Assembly (NCBI GenBank): GCA_003542415.1
Contig: DPKR01000114.1
Location: 1-14,073, forward strand
Length of the DNA stretch: 14,073 nucleotides
Direction: 5' to 3'
Source: Alphaproteobacteria bacterium
Lineage (GTDB): Bacteria > Pseudomonadota > Alphaproteobacteria > RF32 > CAG-239
The notes below the pieces were generated by a model. That model was given only the letters and a program-made list of their open reading frames with translations. It had not been told where the DNA came from and made no database searches. Both the position numbers and the translations under genes were made by a program. Positions 9,068 to 14,073 of this stretch are shown here, piece by piece (position 1 is the stretch's first letter; every line of letters begins with the position of its first letter).

Positions 9068-9195
9068 TAAAAGTTCGGAGAATAGCTTGGATAAAGTTAA
9101 AATAAAGGCGGAAGTACCGGAACGTACAAAAAAGTACGTGAGGACACTTCCGACCTGTAATTTTAGCTCTAGACGAGCTATTATACGAACTTTTA
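9068..9195. repeat. Composite 128-nt palindrome between thyA and the small-protein cassette
   Basis: Nested inverted repeats fill this gap. The outer arms are TAAAAGTTCG (9068-9077) and CGAACTTTTA (9186-9195), perfect over 10 bp. After a 3x3 internal loop come AATAGCT (9081-9087) and AGCTATT (9176-9182). The centre holds a further hairpin (9106-9156). A competing small hairpin, TAGCTC/GAGCTA, lies at 9165-9180. The right arm contains the thyA stop codon. The bases AACA abut both ends (9064-9067 and 9196-9199), like a short target-site duplication. It may be a non-autonomous mobile element (MITE-like), a structured RNA in the thyA 3' region, or both. No transposase is present nearby. Confidence 0.5.
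9106..9156 (-). terminator. Hairpin probably ending the folA-thyA transcript
   Basis: On the minus strand AGG-T-CGGAAGT pairs with ACTTCCG-CCT (one bulge), then an internal loop, then ACGTAC, loop TTTTTT, GTACGT. The lower stem is followed by TTATTTTAACTTT at 9105-9093, a broken U tract. It lies about 37 nt after the thyA stop. The stem is strong but the U tract is imperfect, so termination may be partial. It is the central part of the larger palindrome. Confidence 0.5.
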
Positions 9196-9978
9196 AACAG
9201 CGACAGGGGCTTTAATTGTGCCATAACTCTCATACCCAACAAGCTCAAAATCTTCAAATTTAAAGTCGTTGATGTCTTTCACATTCGGGTTGATTTTCAT
9301 CTGCGGCAGAGGCAAAGGCGTATGCGTTAATTGTTCTCTCACCTGTTCAAAGTGGTTATGATAAATATGCGTATCGCCTAAAGTGTGCACAAATTCACCC
9401 GGCTTTAAACCGCAAACCTGTGCAATCATCATTGTCAAAAGTGCGTATGAAGCAATATTAAACGGCACCCCTAAAAACATATCGCACGAACGCTGGTAGA
9501 GCATGCATGAAAGTTTGCCGTTTGCCACATAAAATTGAAACATCATATGGCAGGGCGGCAACTTCATTTGGCCTATTTGTGAGGGATTCCAAGCCGTCAC
9601 AATCAAGCGCCTGTCATTCGGCTTTGATTTAATGCGCTCAATCACATCACCCAATTGGTCAATACCTTGCCCGTTCCAGTTGCGCCATTGCGCGCCATAA
9701 ACAGGGCCTAAATCGCCGTTTTCATCAGCCCACTCGTTCCAAATCCTGACGCCGTTGTCTTGCAAATATTTGATATTCGTATCTCCTTTAATAAACCATA
9801 ACAACTCATGAATAATGCTTTTAAGATGCACCTTTTTAGTCGTCACCAACGGAAAACCTTTACTTAAATCGAACCTCATCTGACGCCCGAAAACAGAGCG
9901 TGTCCCCACCCCTGTTCTATCCATTTTATCCACGCCGTTTTCCATAATATCTTGGAGCAAATCTAAATATTGTTTCAT
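9193..9978 (-). CDS. thyA: Thymidylate synthase
   Basis: This 261-aa protein is close to E. coli ThyA (264 aa). It converts dUMP to dTMP using 5,10-methylene-tetrahydrofolate and releases dihydrofolate. Visible motifs are [12 protein letters not shown] at the start, [11 protein letters not shown] near 122, the catalytic [12 protein letters not shown] (Cys143), [14 protein letters not shown] (161-174) with the conserved Arg, Ser, Asp and Asn that bind d[15 protein letters not shown], and the canonical C-terminus IKAPVAV. The start abuts the folA stop (TAAATG), with AAAGGGG inside folA as Shine-Dalgarno, so the two are one operon: DHFR regenerates the folate that ThyA oxidises. The TAA stop lies in the right arm of the 128-nt palindrome. 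No oddity is seen in the active site. Confidence 0.98.
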   Translation of the reverse strand: MKQYLDLLQDIMENGVDKMDRTGVGTRSVFGRQMRFDLSKGFPLVTTKKVHLKSIIHELLWFIKGDTNIKYLQDNGVRIWNEWADENGDLGPVYGAQWRNWNGQGIDQLGDVIERIKSKPNDRRLIVTAWNPSQIGQMKLPPCHMMFQFYVANGKLSCMLYQRSCDMFLGVPFNIASYALLTMMIAQVCGLKPGEFVHTLGDTHIYHNHFEQVREQLTHTPLPLPQMKINPNVKDINDFKFEDFELVGYESYGTIKAPVAV

Positions 9979-10557
9979 TTATTTTTCCCCTTTGTTTTCA
10001 ATAGCTGTTATAATATGTTTCATCACGCTTTGATCAACAAAATCACCTTTTTTCACATAAACACGCGTAATAATGTTATCTTCCTCATAATCTTGTGACA
10101 TTTGGGCATATTTTTGTGCCAAGACATCGGCACAAATACTGATATCAACCTTTGGACCTTTGAGCTCAGGGTTGAGCTCACCCTGATAAACGCAGTCCAC
10201 AACAATGTCCGGCATCAGCTTTGGTGCCCCTGTCATAAAGAGCTTATAAATGCTTGCCCCGCCAACAACATAAAGCGTGCCTTCAAAATCTTTAAAATCA
10301 TTAATATTTGTCACAACAAAGTGATTTTCTTTATCCGATACTTCATAATTTTCATCAAACGTCAAAACATAAATTTTTCGGTTTGGAAGCGTGCGGTTTG
10401 GAAAGCTTTCATAAGTTGTTTGCCCTGCAACAACACTTGAGCCTTGCGTAATGCGCTTAAAACGCTTAAAATCAGATGAAATGTGCCACGGAATCTGCGG
10501 CCCTATTCCTATCACACTGTCGCCCGCATGTCTGCACCAAATTGCCACAATCGTCAT
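9979..10557 (-). CDS. folA: Dihydrofolate reductase
   Basis: This 192-aa protein reduces dihydrofolate to tetrahydrofolate with NADPH. It has IPWHISSDFKRFKR, with IPW at 22-24 and the acidic substrate-binding Asp29, and the nucleotide-binding VVGGASIYKLFM at 97-108. It is longer than E. coli FolA (159 aa): there is a small insertion near 8-15 (CRHAGDSV) and a C-terminal tail after about 168. The usual G-R-x-T of the NADPH-phosphate site reads GQTT (45-48), so the common Arg is Gln, which could change cofactor affinity. GAGGG precedes the ATG by 7 nt. It is first in the operon with thyA, which starts immediately after its stop. A palindromic repeat lies in its leader and a likely promoter at 10662-10635. 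Confidence 0.95.
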   Translation of the reverse strand: MTIVAIWCRHAGDSVIGIGPQIPWHISSDFKRFKRITQGSSVVAGQTTYESFPNRTLPNRKIYVLTFDENYEVSDKENHFVVTNINDFKDFEGTLYVVGGASIYKLFMTGAPKLMPDIVVDCVYQGELNPELKGPKVDISICADVLAQKYAQMSQDYEEDNIITRVYVKKGDFVDQSVMKHIITAIENKGEK

Positions 10558-10578
10558 GATTTATCCCTCACCATTATC

Positions 10579-10616
10579 ATCCCTCGCTGAGCCGAAAGGC
10601 GAATGCGTCAAGGGAT
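10579..10616. repeat. REP-like palindromic element in the folA leader
   Basis: Outer arms ATCCCT (10579-10584) and AGGGAT (10611-10616) enclose a perfect small hairpin GCC-GAAA-GGC (10591-10600). The sections between pair only in part. The high G+C against an AT-rich flank and the layout resemble dispersed palindromic repeats common in alphaproteobacterial genomes. It would be transcribed as part of the folA 5' leader and could affect folA expression. Confidence 0.5.
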
Positions 10617-10634
10617 CTTCAAATTTACCTCTTT

Positions 10635-10662
10635 ATCATAAAAAATATCCCCCAAAACGCAA
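10635..10662 (-). promoter_or_regulatory. Possible folA-thyA promoter
   Basis: On the minus strand TTGCGT (10662-10657) is followed by a 16-nt spacer and TATGAT (10640-10635), one mismatch from TATAAT. The predicted start near 10628 gives a leader of about 70 nt that includes the palindromic element. The -35 is poor (three of six), so confidence is modest. Confidence 0.45.
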
Positions 10663-10696
10663 ATAGATTCTTGCATTTTTGAACATCAAAAAAAAC

Positions 10697-10725
10697 TTGA
10701 TAAAATAAAAATTATGTGATAATCT
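10697..10725 (+). promoter_or_regulatory. Sigma70 promoter of the ELM1-like gene
   Basis: TTGATA (10697-10702), a 17-nt spacer ending TGA (extended -10), then TAATCT (10720-10725). The expected start is near 10732, with a leader of about 70 nt. Spacer and extended -10 closely resemble the promoter of the small-protein cassette (both have AAAT just after the -35 and ATGTGATAA across the -10). Confidence 0.7.
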
Positions 10726-10751
10726 CAAGTAATATAGCCAACGAAAAAGAT

Positions 10752-10790
10752 ATGCCAGAAAATGATGTTCATTGCAACGGCGGATTTTAG
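10752..10790 (+). CDS. Possible 12-codon leader peptide
   Basis: ATG 10752 opens a 12-codon frame (MPENDVHCNGGF) whose TAG stop is the first part of the TAGGAG Shine-Dalgarno of the ELM1-like gene. Such an overlap could couple the two. There is only a weak purine stretch (GAAAAAG) upstream, and a frame this short is common by chance. Confidence 0.18.
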   Translation: MPENDVHCNGGF

Positions 10791-10802
10791 GAGATTAAAT
10801 AA

Positions 10803-12149
10803 ATGCACATTATCGGAATTGAAACTCAGGGTTTGGGCACAAATAATCAAATGCGTGGCGTTGTCATGAGTGGGGCAAAACAACGCAAAAAGGGCGAGAA
10901 AGTCCCGGTCTCGCGTGAATCTCTTATCAAAGCACCGGATGGAACGCTCCTTCACCCTAAAAATTTCGCCTCACAAAAAGCATTTGAACAAGCTGTGCAA
11001 GCCGCTGTCAACACCTACTTAGCAACAAATTCGGCGCCTGATTTTGTGATTTTACCTTATGATCACGCAAATGGTGAAACCGAAAATCAAGATGTCGATG
11101 CCTTGTCTAAAACGCTCAAAAAAGCTTTTGAAACGAGCGGACACAAAATCAAAACAATGGTAATGGCAAGTAATTTGTATGATTATCAAAATGTTGACCT
11201 TATTCATGTCGGCAAACACCTGCTCTCTCAAAAAGATGAACAAATCTTAAAAAATTCCCCTTCTCTTAAAGCAAAAGTTGTCGAAACATTAGGCGTGCCG
11301 AGCAATATCTCTTGGAGTCTGATCAAAAATTTGGCACACTTGCCTCCTGCTGAGAAAATTCTTGAAAAATACGGAACCTTCAAAAAAGTTTTATCCGGGA
11401 ATTTACTCTATGGCAAAGATGCAGCCATTGAAAAAAACAGAGAAAAAAAGAATGTTTTGTTTTCACTTGGTGGCATGACCGATAATGGAGCCATCGGCTT
11501 TAGCATTAAAGATGCTGAAAGACTTTTCATTTCGGCGGTTGCCTTAACCGAAATGGGTTATAATGTGATCTTTACAAATTCGCCGCGCACCCCGTCAGAC
11601 GTCACGGATTATTTGTTTGAAAAATGTCGTGATTTCAACAACAAAGGAAAAAATTTGAAAGATAAGGCGCCGGCTTTTTACGAAAAATATAAAAGTTGCC
11701 ATATGGAATTTTTTAATTCCAAAAAAATAGCTCAAAATGATGAAGAAGCAAAAAATTTCAGAAACTATCATGGCAAACACAAAGCTGAGTTTGAAAAACA
11801 AGCCCTTGAAATCGGCAACATATACCCCGGCGTTTTGGATGTATGCCAATTTGTCATCAACACGCATGATAGTTTTTCATACACCTCCGATGCTGCAGCC
11901 TTAGGAATCCCAAGCGTTGTCTATACAGGCAATTTTATTGATAAAGAAAGGCGCCCTGATTGCTACAAGCTCTTTGATTTGTGCCATGAGAAAGGATATG
12001 TGATTTCACTCGATGAAGCCATTTCTAAAATTGAACATGGTGAAGAATTAAAAACCAAAAAGATGGATGATGTTTCAACCCAGCTTGTCAAAGCCATGCA
12101 TAAATCTTTGTCAAACTCTCGAGAATTGTCAAATACAGCAAAGTCTTAA
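10803..12149 (+). CDS. Prokaryotic ELM1-family (mitochondrial fission ELM1-like) protein
   Basis: This 448-aa soluble protein has no signal peptide. The C-terminal half carries the pattern of the Mito_fiss_Elm1 family: VLFSLGGM at 218-225, then FTNSPRTPSDV near 257-267 (family: S-R-R-T-P-x-x-V), then FVINTHDSFSYTSDAAALG near 351-368 (family: D-S-x-x-M-x-S-E-A) and IPSVVYTG. This is a GT-B-like Rossmann layout. Many alphaproteobacteria carry such a gene; its bacterial function is not established, and the plant homologue recruits a dynamin. Residues about 275-335 form a Lys/Glu-rich insertion. TAGGAG lies 9 nt before the ATG, and a good promoter lies upstream. It is divergent from folA. The family call rests on these motifs by eye; a distant glycosyltransferase is the main alternative. 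Confidence 0.65.
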   Translation: MHIIGIETQGLGTNNQMRGVVMSGAKQRKKGEKVPVSRESLIKAPDGTLLHPKNFASQKAFEQAVQAAVNTYLATNSAPDFVILPYDHANGETENQDVDALSKTLKKAFETSGHKIKTMVMASNLYDYQNVDLIHVGKHLLSQKDEQILKNSPSLKAKVVETLGVPSNISWSLIKNLAHLPPAEKILEKYGTFKKVLSGNLLYGKDAAIEKNREKKNVLFSLGGMTDNGAIGFSIKDAERLFISAVALTEMGYNVIFTNSPRTPSDVTDYLFEKCRDFNNKGKNLKDKAPAFYEKYKSCHMEFFNSKKIAQNDEEAKNFRNYHGKHKAEFEKQALEIGNIYPGVLDVCQFVINTHDSFSYTSDAAALGIPSVVYTGNFIDKERRPDCYKLFDLCHEKGYVISLDEAISKIEHGEELKTKKMDDVSTQLVKAMHKSLSNSRELSNTAKS

Positions 12150-12187
12150 TTTTTCGATAATCACCCTTGTCTTTTTTTTCTATCGTC

Positions 12188-12233
12188 ACCCTCGGGCTTG
12201 ACCCGAGGGTCCAAAATCAGCATCTTTTTTTTT
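12188..12233 (+). repeat. Dispersed alphaproteobacterial palindrome, possible terminator of the ELM1-like gene
   Basis: ACCCTCGGG (12188-12196), loop CTTGA, CCCGAGGGT (12202-12210) is a perfect 9-bp hairpin. The surrounding text (GTCACC...GGGTCCA) has the style of the GTCATCC...GGATCCA repeats scattered through many alphaproteobacterial genomes. A run of nine T (12225-12233) begins 14 nt later, too far for a classical intrinsic terminator, but the pair may still terminate the upstream transcript. It lies about 40 nt past the stop. Confidence 0.65.
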
Positions 12234-12283
12234 CAAATCTAATCTGCTTCATAAAAAATTCTCTTTTTTGCCAAAAAACATTG

Positions 12284-12312
12284 TTGACAAAACCTTAAAA
12301 ATATGCTAAATT
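12284..12312 (+). promoter_or_regulatory. Sigma70 promoter of the four-TM / lipoprotein cassette
   Basis: TTGACA (12284-12289), a 17-nt spacer ending TGC (extended -10), then TAAATT (12307-12312). The expected start near 12319 gives a leader of about 28 nt to ATG 12347. TGTTGACAAAA at its -35 is shared exactly with the promoter of the other small cassette. Confidence 0.8.
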
Positions 12313-12346
12313 CAAAATCGGAAAACAAATTAATCTTTATATAATT

Positions 12347-12754
12347 ATGAAAACGATTGCAAAGCTCAAAGAGAAGGTCAATCCAGGATTGATTGTTCTC
12401 ACTGTTGAGGTCCTCGCGGTCCTCATCATCTGCATCTTCAAAATCAGAGGCATGGTCACCATCGGTTGGGAAGCTGATCCCGTACCGTTAGGCAATGTCT
12501 GGATGATCGGAGGATTAATCATCTTCCTCCCTCCTCTTTTTGCTGCGATGAGCGCAGGGGAAAGAGTCTTCCAAATTCTTGGAGGAATGGCACTCTGGAT
12601 GAGCCTAGGCTTCTTTGTTGTCGCCGGCTATACCGGTCTGGCAGCACTGATGATGGATTATCCCACTTCCGCCATAAGCCAGCCTTGGCTGATGGGCGGC
12701 ATCACAACCATCGTCTTCCTTATCGGAGGATTGTGGCTGATGGGACAGGAGTAA
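12347..12754 (+). CDS. Four-TM membrane protein of unknown function
   Basis: I do not recognise this 135-aa protein. Four hydrophobic helices are visible: about 14-33 (GLIVLTVEVLAVLIICIF), 50-68 (VWMIGGLIIFLPPLFAA), 76-98 (FQILGGMALWMSLGFFVVAG) and 114-131 (LMGGITTIVFLIGGLWLM). The N-terminus is basic (KTIAKLKEKV), so it should be cytoplasmic. The start is ATG 12347, where the leader reads tttatataatt with no Shine-Dalgarno. A hand count over 12421-12600 gives 89 G+C of 180, higher than 57 of 180 in a stretch of the upstream ELM1-like gene (11641-11820), although conserved genes such as thyA also reach the mid-forties per cent. A lipoprotein gene follows 33 nt later in the same unit. It may form an inner-membrane partner of that lipoprotein. 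Confidence 0.8.
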   Translation: MKTIAKLKEKVNPGLIVLTVEVLAVLIICIFKIRGMVTIGWEADPVPLGNVWMIGGLIIFLPPLFAAMSAGERVFQILGGMALWMSLGFFVVAGYTGLAALMMDYPTSAISQPWLMGGITTIVFLIGGLWLMGQE

Positions 12755-12787
12755 GATTAAAAAAATAAAAACAAATTTTTAAATATT

Positions 12788-13273
12788 ATGAAAAAAATCG
12801 TTATCTTGCTCACATGCGCTGTGAGCCTTCTTGCAAGTTGCAAACCCAACACCGAACTGCAAAAGTACTACGCATCGGAGGCCTCTCGTCTTTACAAAGA
12901 AACTTCTGAAGTAGAACTCTTCGATAGCCAATGGGACTATCTTGATGCGATGAAGAATGTCATAGCATACGAGGTCTCCATGGTTCTGTCACCCAAAATC
13001 GGCAAGGATTTAGCCGATTGGGAAATTGAGCGCTACAGTCACTGGACAGAACGCCTCAAAATCGAAGAGAGGTATGACAAACGCCCCGAGCTCGGAAGCC
13101 AAGGCTATGAAAACATGCTCAGACTTCAGAAGATGTACGCTTATCAAGGTATGGCCGACGTTCTGAAACTATATCAGAACCGAAGCAACAAAAGCATCGG
13201 TATGGAGTACCAAGAGATGTGCGATCAAGTGATCCACGAGGTACTCCAAAAATACCCCATCTTTTTTACCTAG
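12788..13273 (+). CDS. Small lipoprotein of unknown function
   Basis: This 161-aa protein has a classical lipoprotein signal: basic MKK, a hydrophobic core VILLTCAVSLL, and the lipobox LLASC with Cys18 as the lipidated residue. Lys follows at +2, so an outer-membrane location is more likely than retention by an Asp. The mature part is charged and apparently helical (SEASRLYKETSEVE, WEIERYSHWTERLKIEERY, MLRLQKMYAYQGMADVLKLY); no domain is recognised. The leader is AT-rich (tttttaaatatt before ATG) and lacks a Shine-Dalgarno. It is the second gene of the cassette that begins with the four-TM protein and ends in a hairpin just after this stop. The next gene is rpoB, about 316 nt on. Likely an envelope component; function unknown. 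Confidence 0.85.
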   Translation: MKKIVILLTCAVSLLASCKPNTELQKYYASEASRLYKETSEVELFDSQWDYLDAMKNVIAYEVSMVLSPKIGKDLADWEIERYSHWTERLKIEERYDKRPELGSQGYENMLRLQKMYAYQGMADVLKLYQNRSNKSIGMEYQEMCDQVIHEVLQKYPIFFT

Positions 13274-13286
13274 TTTAAAATCTTGC

Positions 13287-13320
13287 AAACCGCACACTCT
13301 TTCTGAGCGTGCGGTTTTGC
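13287..13320 (+). terminator. Intrinsic terminator after the lipoprotein gene
   Basis: AAACCGCAC (13287-13295) pairs with GTGCGGTTT (13309-13317). The stem extends inward by CTC/GAG after one A-C mismatch, around a TTTCT loop. The T-rich end GGTTTTGCTTT forms the tract. It lies 14 nt past the lipoprotein stop and separates the cassette from the rpoB leader. Confidence 0.85.
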
Positions 13321-13589
13321 TTTAAAAAAAAATCTTTCAAAAACATCAATATTTTTCTTGCAATTTCATACAAATTGGTGTAAAAAACACGCGACTTAAA
13401 AGGTATTATTCTTTTGAATACGGCAGAGTGTGTATATTTTATAAGGGGTTCTGCCGATTCGCCTTAAATTCATAAAAAAACGTTTTTTAACCTTCTGCTG
13501 ACGGGTTTTAAGCCTTCAAGGTCGCTCCTTGGAACAATGCTTAATGTGGATTGTCGCAGAATTTAACTTTTGACAAGGAATAAAATCAC
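13321..13589 (+). promoter_or_regulatory. Non-coding structured leader / upstream region of rpoB
   Basis: No gene is seen in this stretch. It holds an 11-pair hairpin with one bulged A (GAAT-A-CGGCAGA at 13416-13427 with TCTGCCG-ATTC at 13450-13460, 22-nt loop), a perfect palindrome A6-CG-T6 (13475-13488), and a 7-pair hairpin (TTCAAGG at 13515-13521 with CCTTGGA at 13527-13533). A weak promoter candidate is TTGCAA, 17 nt, TAAAAA, just ahead of the first hairpin; TATTAT at 13404-13409 is another -10-like match. AAGGAA lies 10 nt before the rpoB ATG as Shine-Dalgarno. The hairpins would be in the 5' leader if transcription starts upstream. Confidence 0.5.
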
Positions 13590-14073
13590 ATGAAAGAATC
13601 TTATACGAGCAAAAGACGTGTAAGGAAAAACTTCGGCAAAATTGACGCTGTCATTGATATGCCGAACCTGATTGAAGTCCAAACCGGTTCATATTCGAGT
13701 TTCATCAACAATGTTGACAAAGACGGAAATCACTGCGAATTCGGTTTGGAAGAAGTTTTCAAATCTATTTTCCCGATTAAAGATTTTGCCGGCAACGGTG
13801 AATTAGAGTTCGTCAAATACGAATTGGAAGAACCGAAATATGATGTTGACGAATGCTTACGCCGTGATATGACATATGCCGCCCCCATCAAAGCAACGCT
13901 TCGCTTGGTTGTTTTTGATGTTGATGAAGCAACCGGTTCAAAATCTGTTCATGACATTAAAGAGCAAGATGTTTACATGGGCGATATTCCCTTGATGACA
14001 GACCGCGGCACCTTTATTTTCAACGGCACTGAGCGCGTTGTCGTTTCTCAGATGCATCGTTCGCCGGGCGTTT
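13590..14073 (+). CDS. rpoB: RNA polymerase beta subunit, N-terminal 161 codons
   Basis: The frame starts at ATG 13590 behind AAGGAA and is open to the right edge, so only the first part of a protein of about 1,350 residues is present. [84 protein letters not shown] are the standard N-terminal protrusion and lobe segments of bacterial RpoB, in the alphaproteobacterial style. RpoB forms the catalytic centre of RNA polymerase with RpoC. The usual upstream genes rplK-rplA-rplJ-rplL are missing; a lipoprotein cassette and a long leader lie there instead, so this rpoB may be driven separately from the ribosomal protein genes. Confidence 0.98.
   Translation, partial: MKESYTSKRRVRKNFGKIDAVIDMPNLIEVQTGSYSSFINNVDKDGNHCEFGLEEVFKSIFPIKDFAGNGELEFVKYELEEPKYDVDECLRRDMTYAAPIKATLRLVVFDVDEATGSKSVHDIKEQDVYMGDIPLMTDRGTFIFNGTERVVVSQMHRSPGV

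Noticed and set aside
10725..10955. Minus-strand frame overlapping the ELM1-like start
   Set aside because: It covers the ELM1-like promoter and start, has no Shine-Dalgarno, and its translation shows no domain pattern.
8328..13273. Bacteroidota origin of the cassettes, suggested by SD-less AT leaders
   Set aside because: Their promoters are canonical TTGACA / extended -10 types, not the TTTG / TAnnTTTG form of Bacteroidota, so the donor cannot be named from this evidence.

Overview
The window reads as an AT-rich alphaproteobacterial chromosome segment, probably from an uncultured, possibly host-associated lineage. The strongest taxonomic markers are a CcrM-type adenine methyltransferase that matches the Caulobacter enzyme closely over its whole length, an alphaproteobacterial HAD-IIA hydrolase, a prokaryotic ELM1-family protein and the N-terminus of RpoB. 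There is no tRNA, rRNA, CRISPR array or recognisable transposase.

Layout. From 8193 down to the left edge, everything lies on the minus strand in tightly packed, often overlapping genes. In transcription order these are an ArnT-like GT-C glycosyltransferase (8193-6730), a GtrB/ArnC-like GT2 transferase (6729-5776), a YdjC-type deacetylase fused to a GtrA membrane domain (5786-4500), a HAD-IIA protein that lacks the catalytic aspartate (4469-3618), a one-TM protein of unknown function (3624-3079), and then, after a 99-nt gap, ccrM and two tandem Ppx/GppA paralogs. The second paralog is cut by the window edge. The first three genes form a coherent envelope pathway: attach a sugar to a lipid carrier, deacetylate it, flip it across the membrane and transfer it to an acceptor. 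This resembles the amino-sugar modification of lipid A in Francisella and Bordetella.

Next comes a self-contained minus-strand cassette (9015-8279) of promoter, three tiny two-TM proteins in tandem, and terminator. Beside it are a 128-nt composite palindrome (9068-9195) and the folA-thyA operon (10557-9193), whose two genes abut as TAAATG. On the plus strand, an ELM1-like gene (10803-12149) with a good promoter is followed by a palindromic repeat. A second self-contained cassette follows (12284-13320), encoding a four-TM protein and a lipoprotein. Last comes a structured leader of about 270 nt and the start of rpoB (13590 to the right edge). The ribosomal protein genes rplJ and rplL, which normally precede rpoB, are absent.

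The most unusual feature is the pair of small membrane-protein cassettes. Four of their five genes start after leaders made almost only of A and T with no Shine-Dalgarno, while the surrounding chromosomal genes have clear ones. Both cassettes use near-consensus sigma70 promoters (TTGACA, 17 nt, TGN, TAARTT) and end in hairpins. I recognise none of their proteins; they are the best candidates here for an undescribed envelope-associated system.
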